The notes beneath the pieces were generated by a model that did not search any database, had not been told where the DNA came from, and saw only the letters and a program-made list of their open reading frames with translations. From Stomatobaculum longum (GTDB lineage Bacteria > Bacillota > Clostridia > Lachnospirales > Lachnospiraceae), in assembly GCA_905370385.1 (NCBI GenBank), contig CAJPKN010000034.1:1-13209 (forward strand): 13,209 nucleotides of DNA, in the 5' to 3' direction. The position numbers were made by a program, and so were the translations under genes. This document shows, piece after piece, positions 1-5,802 of this stretch; the first letter of the stretch is position 1; each line of letters begins with the position of its first letter.

Positions 1-215
1 GCGGCATCGGAGTTCCGCACTTTCTCCCGTGGCTCTGGTATTTCGGGATGCTGGGTGGCTACGCGCTGACCCCAATCTCTTTGCTCTACTTCGCCTTTTC
101 CGCGGTGAGGGATGCGCGCATCAAACAAGTGCTGAAGTGGGTGATCTACCTTGCGGGCACTATCCTCCTATGGGCGATGATCGCAACGCTGACTTCGTTC
201 CTACGCAACGCGTGA
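1..215 (+). CDS. C-terminal fragment of an integral membrane protein (5' end outside window)
   Basis: An open frame enters from the left edge (codons begin at base 3) and ends with TGA at 213-215, giving about 70 residues. The peptide has two hydrophobic stretches. The first runs from FLPWLWYFGMLGGYALTPIS into LLYFAFSA, and the second is VIYLAGTILLWAMIATLTSF. A short basic loop, VRDARIKQVLKW, joins them and a short tail LRNA follows. This is the pattern of the last two helices of a multi-pass membrane protein. No family motif is recognisable, so the function is unknown. No clear terminator follows the stop within about 400 bases; the nearest strong hairpin is at 653-688. The overlapping frame that starts at 29 reads through as low-complexity nonsense and was not chosen. 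Confidence 0.6.
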   Translation, partial: GIGVPHFLPWLWYFGMLGGYALTPISLLYFAFSAVRDARIKQVLKWVIYLAGTILLWAMIATLTSFLRNA

Positions 216-652
216 GTGACGGACAGTATTCTTACGCGCCGGCGAAGGGGAGAAGAGAAGTGGGCAGGCTGTAGCGACAGACTGTGAGGAAGCGCGTTTC
301 CCTGTATTACCGTTTCCCGCGGAATCGGATGATGCCGGGCATACAACGGCATTAAAAGCGGGATATGATACGAAACAGGTGTTCTTATTTTTGACCCGTG
401 TGCAGATGCTACACCTGATTTTACAATGACATATCATGAAAGGGAATGCGCGTTCATCGGGCGCGACGGAGCAATCGGAAAAATTCCCGCAGGATGCCGG
501 AGACGCTCCTGCGGCAGCAGCGGAGAGGAGAATTGCAATTGACGCAGAACAAGGAGCTTCGGTTGCGAGACGCTGCGAAGGTTGACATAAATGCGGACCG
601 ACTCTATTTGTCCGCTGAGCCCGAATCAACGAACCGGATCAATATAAAAACG
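216..652. other. Non-genic stretch, possibly with a decayed gene remnant
   Basis: No gene here has a credible start and ribosome binding site. Several short frames are open because the DNA is GC-rich. One pair could be a frameshifted remnant: frame 220-429 encodes ...LPFPAESDDAGHTTALKAGY..., and the overlapping frame 369-536 encodes ...LIFDPCADATPDFTMTYHER.... Both have protein-like composition, but neither was recognised. A TTGACA at 582-587 has only a poor -10 partner (TATTTG, 605-610). A 6-bp hairpin, GCGGAC (593-598) with GTCCGC (610-615), lies just downstream and is not followed by a T-tract. Confidence 0.35.
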
Positions 653-688
653 AAAAAGAACGAACCGCAGTTGCGGTTCGTTCTTTTT
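653..688. terminator. Bidirectional intrinsic terminator
   Basis: A perfect inverted repeat of 16 bp pairs 653-668 (AAAAAGAACGAACCGC) with 673-688 around a 4-base loop. The A-tract on one side becomes the T-tract on the other, so it can stop transcription on both strands. It lies 7 bases beyond the stop codon of the minus-strand AraC-type gene and should terminate it. On the + strand it would stop any read-through from the membrane-protein gene. Confidence 0.9.
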
Positions 689-695
689 GCGTTGT

Positions 696-1574
696 TTAGT
701 CCGGCATGGTGGCGCGCATCTTGCGCACGCCGTGGATTTCGGCATTGACCGCGTAGCGGTCGCCCTGGCGGTAGAGCTTTGCGTATTTCTTCGGCGAGAC
801 GCCGACATAGCTGTTGAAGGTTCGAATGAAGTGGGAGTAGGTCTGGAAACCGGATTTTTCGCTTGCCTCCTGGACATTCGCGCCCTGTCGCAGAAGTTGC
901 TGGGCGGTGATGATGCGGAGCTGAATCACATACTCCATGACAGAGAAGCCCGTGCCCTTTTTAAAGATGTGGCAGAGGTAATGCTTACTCAGCATGAAGT
1001 GATCGGCGAGCTCGTCGAGCGACAGGTGCTCGGTGCAGTTCTTCCTAAGATAATCGAGTATCGGCTGCACGCGGTTATAGTCCTGGTTCGAGGTGCCGTG
1101 CTCCTTCTTGGTGGAACGGATGCGGCTGCAGACTAAGAGCAGTATCTCGTAGAGTGTAATTCGCTCCAGGATGTCCGTGCCGAAGGAGGGCGGCATGCTG
1201 ATGCGCAGCTTTTCAAAGAGGCGCGCCAGGCGCTTGCTGTCTTCTTCGTTTAAGAGAACGCAGGCACCGCTGTTTTTCAGCGCCTCCGCAAAATCGGTCT
1301 GCGGGGTTGAGAGCTGCTCGAGTAACGAGGGCAGGATGTGCAGCACGTAGCGCTTAAAGACGGAGCCGTCCGCGCCGTTCTCATCGCGGTGCAGGGTATT
1401 TGCGTTCAGGATGAAGAGGGTGTTCTTCTTCAGCGGGTACATTTTTCGGTCCATGAAGAAGTCTCCGCCGTCGGTCAGCACCAGCATGAGTTCAATGCCT
1501 TCGTGATAGTGCAGGCGGTGCATGCGCCACTGATCGTCCTGTTTATACTGAATAATATAGTCTCTGGATTCCAT
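696..1574 (-). CDS. AraC-family transcriptional regulator
   Basis: This 292-residue protein has the classic two-part AraC layout. Residues about 15-90 are a cupin-like sensor domain: HYHEGIE at 22-28 is the usual metal/ligand-pocket strand, followed by a GG turn and a second strand ending LNANTLHR. Residues about 165-268 are the DNA-binding domain with two helix-turn-helix units. The first is LSLDELADHFMLSKHYLCHIFKK. The second is VQEASEKSGFQTYSHFIRTF, followed by the signature VGVSPKKYAKLYR. The start at 1574 is chosen because AGGAGG (1581-1586 on the complement) lies 6 bases upstream; an in-frame start 13 codons earlier lacks such a site. The gene is divergent from the hydroxyglutarate operon and shares its upstream region, so regulation of that operon is the natural inference. 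The inducer cannot be read from sequence. Confidence 0.92.
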   Translation of the reverse strand: MESRDYIIQYKQDDQWRMHRLHYHEGIELMLVLTDGGDFFMDRKMYPLKKNTLFILNANTLHRDENGADGSVFKRYVLHILPSLLEQLSTPQTDFAEALKNSGACVLLNEEDSKRLARLFEKLRISMPPSFGTDILERITLYEILLLVCSRIRSTKKEHGTSNQDYNRVQPILDYLRKNCTEHLSLDELADHFMLSKHYLCHIFKKGTGFSVMEYVIQLRIITAQQLLRQGANVQEASEKSGFQTYSHFIRTFNSYVGVSPKKYAKLYRQGDRYAVNAEIHGVRKMRATMPD

Positions 1575-1618
1575 TGTTTGCCTCCTCGGGCGATGAGTTC
1601 GGACTTTCCGCATAAATA

Positions 1619-1633
1619 AGCGGATATTCCGCT
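1619..1633. repeat. Palindrome AGCGGA-TAT-TCCGCT, candidate operator
   Basis: Perfect 6-bp inverted repeat with a 3-base centre. It lies about 7-21 bases downstream of the predicted start point of the AraC-type gene transcript, where a bound protein would block the gene. The half ATATCCGCT recurs at 1742-1750, roughly 110 bases upstream of the predicted operon start. It could be an operator (autoregulation, looping) or simply a leader hairpin; the sequence does not decide. Confidence 0.4.
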
Positions 1634-1645
1634 CGCCTTAGCACC

Positions 1646-1673
1646 AATATAACACAAGTGTGGGAACTTGCAA
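1646..1673 (-). promoter_or_regulatory. Promoter of the AraC-type gene
   Basis: Read on the minus strand: -35 TTGCAA (1668-1673), 16-base spacer, -10 TATATT (1646-1651), preceded by TGT as in an extended -10. Predicted start is near 1639, leaving a leader of about 65 bases that contains the palindrome at 1619-1633. Confidence 0.6.
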
Positions 1674-1840
1674 GTAGCCTATTCTAACCGAACCGCGCGG
1701 ATTCACGCGCAGAGAAAAAAATCGTGCAAGATAAAGCATAGATATCCGCTAAATAAATCAGTTTTTCGGTCGCTTGTCAGACTCGGCAACAATTTGCGCT
1801 AGCTTTTTGACAATAAAGAGAAGGAATCTTGCGTGTCTTG

Positions 1841-1849
1841 TGTTACAAT
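1841..1849 (+). promoter_or_regulatory. Extended -10 promoter of the gcd-gct-hgd operon
   Basis: TGTTACAAT is an extended -10 element (TGn plus TACAAT at 1844-1849). The region 15-19 bases upstream (around AAGGAA, 1821-1826) has no match to TTGACA. A promoter with a good -10 and no -35 usually depends on an activator, which fits a divergent AraC-type protein. A TTGACA at 1807-1812 is 31 bases away, too far to pair with this -10. Confidence 0.55.
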
Positions 1850-1880
1850 GAGTACATATCAAAAAGGAGGTAGGGTTAGT

Positions 1881-2165
1881 ATGTGGACAAGCACATCCAT
1901 GGCTGTTCCTGAGAGCGTACTTCTGTCCGTCATGGGACTCGGTGTGGTTATGGTCACGCTGATTACGCTCGCGCTTGTGATCCTTCTGTTCTCGAAGGTT
2001 ATGGGATCCGGTGCGGCAGCGACAGCGCAGGCGGCACCGAGACCGATTCCGGATCCGCCGGGTATCAGCGACGAGATTTGCTCCATGATACTCGCGGTCA
2101 TCTGCGAGGAGCTTCACGCGTCGCCGGAAGAGATCAACGTCACCAGCATCAAAGAATTAAAGTAA
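1881..2165 (+). CDS. gcdD: Glutaconyl-CoA decarboxylase delta subunit (OadG/MmdD-like small membrane subunit)
   Basis: This 94-residue protein has one hydrophobic helix (about residues 13-38, rich in V, L, M, I). An Ala/Pro-rich linker (44-60) follows, then a short cytoplasmic part with ISDEICSMILAVICEELHAS and the ending INVTSIKELK. That is the plan of OadG/MmdD/GcdD subunits, which anchor and assemble biotin-dependent Na+-pumping decarboxylases. ATG 1881 is chosen because AAGGAGG lies at 1864-1870, 10 bases upstream; a frame open from 1833 is not used, as it starts before the predicted transcript start. First gene of the operon, 28 bases before the biotin carrier gene. The family is poorly conserved, so the call leans on size, topology and neighbours. 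Confidence 0.82.
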   Translation: MWTSTSMAVPESVLLSVMGLGVVMVTLITLALVILLFSKVMGSGAAATAQAAPRPIPDPPGISDEICSMILAVICEELHASPEEINVTSIKELK

Positions 2166-2193
2166 AACAAGCACATAACAGGAGGCTATAAAA

Positions 2194-2664
2194 ATGAAGT
2201 ATGTTGTTACCATGAACGGCAAGAGATACGAAGTCGAAGTGGAGCGCATGTCCGCATTCCACATGCTCACCCGCGAGGAGATCGCTTCCGGCGTCTCGAC
2301 CCCGGTTCAGCCGGTTGCAGCGCCCGCTCCGAAGGCGGCGGCTCCGGCTCCGGCAGCAGCAGCTCCGGCTCCGGCGGCAGCAGCACCCGCTCCGGCAGCA
2401 AGCCCGGCTCCGGCAGCAGCAGCAGCTCCGGCAGCAAAGGCAGCGCCCGGCGGCACGTCCGTAACCAGCCCGATGCCCGGCGCAGTGCTCGGCGTCAAGG
2501 TGAATGTCGGCGACAAGGTCAGCGCAGGCCAGACCATGTTCGTGCTTGAGGCAATGAAGATGGAGAACGAGATTGTGGCACCGGTCGACGGCACGGTCGC
2601 TTCGATCAACGTGAAGACGGGTGACACGGTGGATACCGACCAGGTCATGGGCACGTTGAACTAA
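2194..2664 (+). CDS. gcdC: Glutaconyl-CoA decarboxylase gamma subunit (biotin carrier)
   Basis: This 156-residue protein carries biotin between the carboxyltransferase (GcdA) and the membrane Na+ pump (GcdB). The N-terminus (1-30, MKYVVTMNGKRYEVEVE) resembles other decarboxylase biotin carriers. Residues about 38-86 are a flexible Ala/Pro linker of repeated AAPAPA units. Residues 88-156 form the biotinyl domain: TSPMPGAVLGVKVNVGDKV, then LEAMKMEN with the biotinylated lysine at 122, then the matching half APVDGTVASINVKTGDTVD. An AGGAGG at 2180-2185 lies 8 bases before the ATG. It follows gcdD by 28 bases and precedes gcdB by 18. The linker length differs among species; here it is one continuous tract. 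Confidence 0.95.
   Translation: MKYVVTMNGKRYEVEVERMSAFHMLTREEIASGVSTPVQPVAAPAPKAAAPAPAAAAPAPAAAAPAPAASPAPAAAAAPAAKAAPGGTSVTSPMPGAVLGVKVNVGDKVSAGQTMFVLEAMKMENEIVAPVDGTVASINVKTGDTVDTDQVMGTLN
2320..2452 (+). repeat. Degenerate GC-rich repeat encoding the Ala/Pro linker of GcdC
   Basis: The DNA repeats units of the type GCTCCGGC(T/A)CCGGCAGCAGCA several times with small variations. It encodes the Ala/Pro hinge of the biotin carrier. Near-identical copies of this kind are prone to slippage and recombination, so the linker length may vary between strains. Confidence 0.7.
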
Positions 2665-2682
2665 GCGAAGGAGGAACACGCA

Positions 2683-3834
2683 GTGAATCTTATTACTATC
2701 GTTGAGGGACTGCTCAAGAGTTCCGGATATGCAACGATGACCTGGCAGCAGCTTGTCATGCTGGTGATCTCGTTCATTCTGATGTATCTCGCGATCGTAA
2801 AGCAGTTTGAGCCCCTTCTGCTGCTCCCGATCTCCTTTGGTATCTTCATGTCGAACCTGCCGCACTCCGGCACCTTCGAATATTTCTATCAGCTCGACCA
2901 CTGGTACGATGCCGGCGTTCTCGGCGTCATGTACATGGGTGTTAAGTCCAGCTTCTTCCCCTGCATGATGTTCCTTGCGGTCGGCGCAATGACGGACTTC
3001 GGTCCGCTGATCGCAAACCCGATTTCCCTTCTGCTCGGCGCGGCGGCACAGCTTGGAATCTACTGCGCATTCATCTTTGCGAATGCGACCGGACTGTTCA
3101 CCCCGCAGCAGGCAGCGGCAATCGGCATCATCGGCGGCGCTGACGGCCCGACGGCTATCTATGTCGCAAACAACCTCGCTCCCGAGCTGGTCGCACCGAT
3201 TGCGGTTGCGGCGTACAGCTACATGGCGCTGATTCCGCTGATTCAGCCGCCGATCATGAACCTCCTGACGACGGACAAGGAGCGCCGCGTCAAGATGAAG
3301 CAGCTCAGAAAGGTCTCGAAGGCCGAGAAGGTTATCTTCCCGATCCTCGTTGCCTGCCTGGTCTCCCTGCTTCTCCCGGATGTTGCTCCGCTGCTCTGCA
3401 TGCTGATGCTCGGCAACCTGTTCCGCGAGTGCGGCGTGGTTGAGAGACTTTCGGATGTCGCGCAGAACGCACTCTGCAATATCTGCACCATCTTCCTCGG
3501 CCTTTCGGTCGGCGCGACGGCGCGCGGCGAGCTCTTCCTTCGCCCGCAGACGCTCGCAATTGTCGTCATGGGTCTTGCGGCATTCAGCTTCTCGACCATG
3601 GGCGGCGTGCTCTTCGGTAAGATTCTCTACGCTGTCACCGGCGGTAAGATCAATCCGCTCATCGGTTCCGCAGGCGTTTCGGCTGTTCCGATGGCAGCGC
3701 GTGTTTCCCAGACGGTCGGCTCCAAGACGGACAGAACCAACTTCCTCTTGATGCACGCGATGGGACCGAACGTGGCAGGTGTCATCGGCTCTGCGGTTGC
3801 GGCAGGATTCTTCCTGACCTTCTTTGCGCACTGA
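2683..3834 (+). CDS. gcdB: Glutaconyl-CoA decarboxylase beta subunit (Na+-translocating)
   Basis: This 383-residue, highly hydrophobic protein belongs to the OadB/MmdB/GcdB family. These proteins decarboxylate carboxybiotin and export Na+. The family signature [11 protein letters not shown] is at 151-161 and [13 protein letters not shown] at 244-256. [20 protein letters not shown] begins at 324. Residues known to be essential in Klebsiella OadB (Asp203, Tyr229, Asn373, Ser382) line up by motif and spacing with Asp154, Tyr180, Asn324 and Ser333, so the pump should be active. The start is GTG at 2683, supported by AAGGAGG (2668-2674) 8 bases upstream; the first internal Met codons have no such site. 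A 78-base gap follows before gctA. Confidence 0.96.
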   Translation: MNLITIVEGLLKSSGYATMTWQQLVMLVISFILMYLAIVKQFEPLLLLPISFGIFMSNLPHSGTFEYFYQLDHWYDAGVLGVMYMGVKSSFFPCMMFLAVGAMTDFGPLIANPISLLLGAAAQLGIYCAFIFANATGLFTPQQAAAIGIIGGADGPTAIYVANNLAPELVAPIAVAAYSYMALIPLIQPPIMNLLTTDKERRVKMKQLRKVSKAEKVIFPILVACLVSLLLPDVAPLLCMLMLGNLFRECGVVERLSDVAQNALCNICTIFLGLSVGATARGELFLRPQTLAIVVMGLAAFSFSTMGGVLFGKILYAVTGGKINPLIGSAGVSAVPMAARVSQTVGSKTDRTNFLLMHAMGPNVAGVIGSAVAAGFFLTFFAH

Positions 3835-3912
3835 GTCGTTTTGCAATAGAAACAGAGGCAATACAGGCAAGAACAAAATCGTTTTGGTGTTTCGAGAAAG
3901 GAGGACATTACC

Positions 3913-4944
3913 TTGAATAAAGTAATGAGTTTACATGATGCTGTTGCAAAGTATGTCGAGAGCGGAGATGCGATTTGCTTCGGCGGATTTACGACGAACC
4001 GGAAGCCCTATGCGGCTGTTTTCGAGATCCTTCGTCAGGGACAGACCGATTTTACTGTTTGGGCAGGCCCGGCGGGCGGTGACTGGGATATGATGATCGG
4101 CGAGGGCCGCGTCAAGGCATACATCAACTGCTACACCGCGAACTCCGGCTACACGAACGTGTCCCGCCGCTTCCGCGCTGCAATCGAGGCGGGCACGCTG
4201 ACCTACGAGGATTACTCGCAGGACGTTCTCATGCTTCAGCTTCATGCTGCTTCCCTTGGACTTCCGTACCTTCCGGTGCGCCTCATGCAGGGCTCCGGTC
4301 TGGTGGATTTCTGGGGTATCTCCGAGGAGAAGAGACAGACCCTCGACAAGCTGACCAACTTAAAGTTCGCTTATGTCGAGAATCCCTTCAACCCGGGCGA
4401 GAAGGTTGTCGCGGTTCCGACCCCGCAGCTTGACACCGCTATCATCCATGTGCAGAAGGCATCCCCGGACGGCACCTGCGTGATCGAGGGCGACGAGTTC
4501 CACGATGTCGACATCGCAGTTGCGGCGAGAAAGGTCATTGTGACCTGCGAGGAGCTTGTGAGCGATGAGTACATCCGCCGCGAGACCTCCCAGAACAAGG
4601 TGTTCGGCGAGTGCGTCAACGCGGTTGTGCACGTGCCGTTCGGCGCTTGGCCGTCCCAGGTTTACAACTACTATGACTGCGACGACAAGGCACTGAAGGA
4701 GTACGACAAGGCTTCCAAGTACCAGGATAAGGAAGACGCAGAGCGCCAGATCGCAAAGGAGAAGGAGAAGGCTGAGAAGAAGGGCCTGCCGTACACGGCA
4801 CCGGTCAACCCGGAGACCTTCCGCGATTATCTGGACAAGTGGGTTTACAGCTGCAAGGACAACAACGATGTTCTCGACAAGATCGGCGGCGCGCATCTCG
4901 CAAGCCTGAAGGTCATTCCGGGACTCGGTTACGCGAAGCGATAA
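3913..4944 (+). CDS. gctA: Glutaconate CoA-transferase subunit A
   Basis: This 343-residue subunit pairs with GctB and moves CoA from acetyl-CoA or glutaconyl-CoA to (R)-2-hydroxyglutarate. From memory of the Acidaminococcus protein, matching stretches include VMSLHDAVAKYV, LGGFTT-like CFGGFTTNRKPYAAVFEILR, AGGDWDM, VKAYINCYTANSG and KVIPGLGY. The start is an unusual TTG at 3913: AAAGGAGG (3897-3904) is 8 bases upstream, and the TTG-started N-terminus aligns with the known one, while ATG 3925 would be 20 bases from the site. Residues about 270-303 are a Lys/Glu-rich segment (DKEDAERQIAKEKEKAEKKG) that I do not recall in the Acidaminococcus protein, which is roughly 320 residues long. The catalytic glutamate is in GctB, not here. 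Confidence 0.95.
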   Translation: MNKVMSLHDAVAKYVESGDAICFGGFTTNRKPYAAVFEILRQGQTDFTVWAGPAGGDWDMMIGEGRVKAYINCYTANSGYTNVSRRFRAAIEAGTLTYEDYSQDVLMLQLHAASLGLPYLPVRLMQGSGLVDFWGISEEKRQTLDKLTNLKFAYVENPFNPGEKVVAVPTPQLDTAIIHVQKASPDGTCVIEGDEFHDVDIAVAARKVIVTCEELVSDEYIRRETSQNKVFGECVNAVVHVPFGAWPSQVYNYYDCDDKALKEYDKASKYQDKEDAERQIAKEKEKAEKKGLPYTAPVNPETFRDYLDKWVYSCKDNNDVLDKIGGAHLASLKVIPGLGYAKR

Positions 4945-4960
4945 AGGAGGGGAGAGAGAC

Positions 4961-5755
4961 ATGGCTGATTACACGAATTATACCAAGCAGGAGATGCAGG
5001 CTTACGCCATTGCAAAGAATATTCAGGAGAATCAGATTGTCATCGTCGGAACCGGACTTCCGCTCATCGGCGCTTCCCTTGCGAAGCGCGTGGTTTGCCC
5101 GTCCTGCCATCCGATCGTTGAGAGCGGTCTCATGGATTGCGATCCGGTTGAGGTGCCGCGTTCGGTCGGTGATCTTCGCTTCATGGCACACTGCGCGGTG
5201 CAGTGGCCGAACATCCGCTTTGTCGGTTTTGAGGCAAATGAGTGGCTGCACAACGAGGAGCGCCTGATTGCGTTCATCGGCGGCGCACAGATCGATCCCT
5301 ACGGCAACGTAAACTCGACCTGCATCGGCGATTACAACAATCCGAAGACCCGTTTCACGGGCTCCGGCGGTGCAAACGGCATCGCGACCTACTGCAACAC
5401 GGTCATCATGATGCAGCACCAGAAGAGAAGATTCATGGACAAGATCGACTATGTCACGAGCCCGGGCTGGATGGACGGCCCCGGCGGCAGAGAGAGAGCC
5501 GGTCTTCCGGGCAACAGAGGCCCGCAGATGGTCGTTACGGATCTCGGCATCATGAAGTTCGATGATGAGACCAAGAGAATGTATCTCGCATACTACTATC
5601 CCTTCTCCAGCCCGGAGATGGTCAAGGAGAACACGGGCTTTGATGTCGATGTCTCCAGAGCAAAGCTCATGGAAGGACCGAGCCCGGAGATCATCAAGCT
5701 GATCCGCGAGGAGATCGATCCGGGTCAGGCATTCATCAAGGTTCCGAAGCAGTAA
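4961..5755 (+). CDS. gctB: Glutaconate CoA-transferase subunit B
   Basis: This 264-residue catalytic subunit of the heteromeric class I CoA-transferase contains the active-site glutamate. In Acidaminococcus this is Glu54 in the motif IVESGLMD, and here PIVESGLMDC places it exactly at residue 54. Other conserved blocks are VGTGLPLIGASLAKR (29-43), EVPRSVGDLRFMAHC, FIGGAQIDPYGNVNST and FTGSGGANGIATY (oxyanion-hole region). The length equals the family norm. The ribosome binding site AAAGGAGG (4943-4950) overlaps the gctA stop codon, so the two subunits are probably translationally coupled and made in equal amounts. The C-terminus ends FIKVPKQ, close to the known FIQVP ending. Confidence 0.97.
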   Translation: MADYTNYTKQEMQAYAIAKNIQENQIVIVGTGLPLIGASLAKRVVCPSCHPIVESGLMDCDPVEVPRSVGDLRFMAHCAVQWPNIRFVGFEANEWLHNEERLIAFIGGAQIDPYGNVNSTCIGDYNNPKTRFTGSGGANGIATYCNTVIMMQHQKRRFMDKIDYVTSPGWMDGPGGRERAGLPGNRGPQMVVTDLGIMKFDDETKRMYLAYYYPFSSPEMVKENTGFDVDVSRAKLMEGPSPEIIKLIREEIDPGQAFIKVPKQ

Positions 5756-5802
5756 GCAAAGATTCCAGCCACCAGTCAACTCACTTTTAAGGAGAGATTT
5801 AC

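Larger units (their letters stand above)
1575..1880. other. Divergent intergenic region between the AraC-type regulator and the gcd/gct/hgd operon
   Basis: This AT-richer stretch of about 300 bases holds the promoters of both transcription units, the palindrome AGCGGA-TAT-TCCGCT (1619-1633), an inverted partial copy ATATCCGCT (1742-1750), and the leader of the operon. No small gene was seen. Separate promoter and repeat entries give the details. Confidence 0.75.

Noticed and set aside
201..629. A 142-codon minus-strand frame in the gene-poor stretch
   Set aside because: It overlaps the end of the membrane-protein gene, has no binding site, and its composition (many Ser, Cys, Ala, Pro) resembles random GC-rich DNA.
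1807..1835. TTGACA at 1807-1812 as the -35 of the operon promoter
   Set aside because: It is 31 bases from the good -10 at 1844, and no acceptable -10 lies 16-18 bases downstream (sequence there is TGCGTG).
2149..3876. A 575-codon open frame antisense to gcdC and gcdB
   Set aside because: It is rich in Arg, His, Cys and Asp with no domain pattern, and lies opposite two clear genes. It is open only because of the biased third-position base use of the sense genes.
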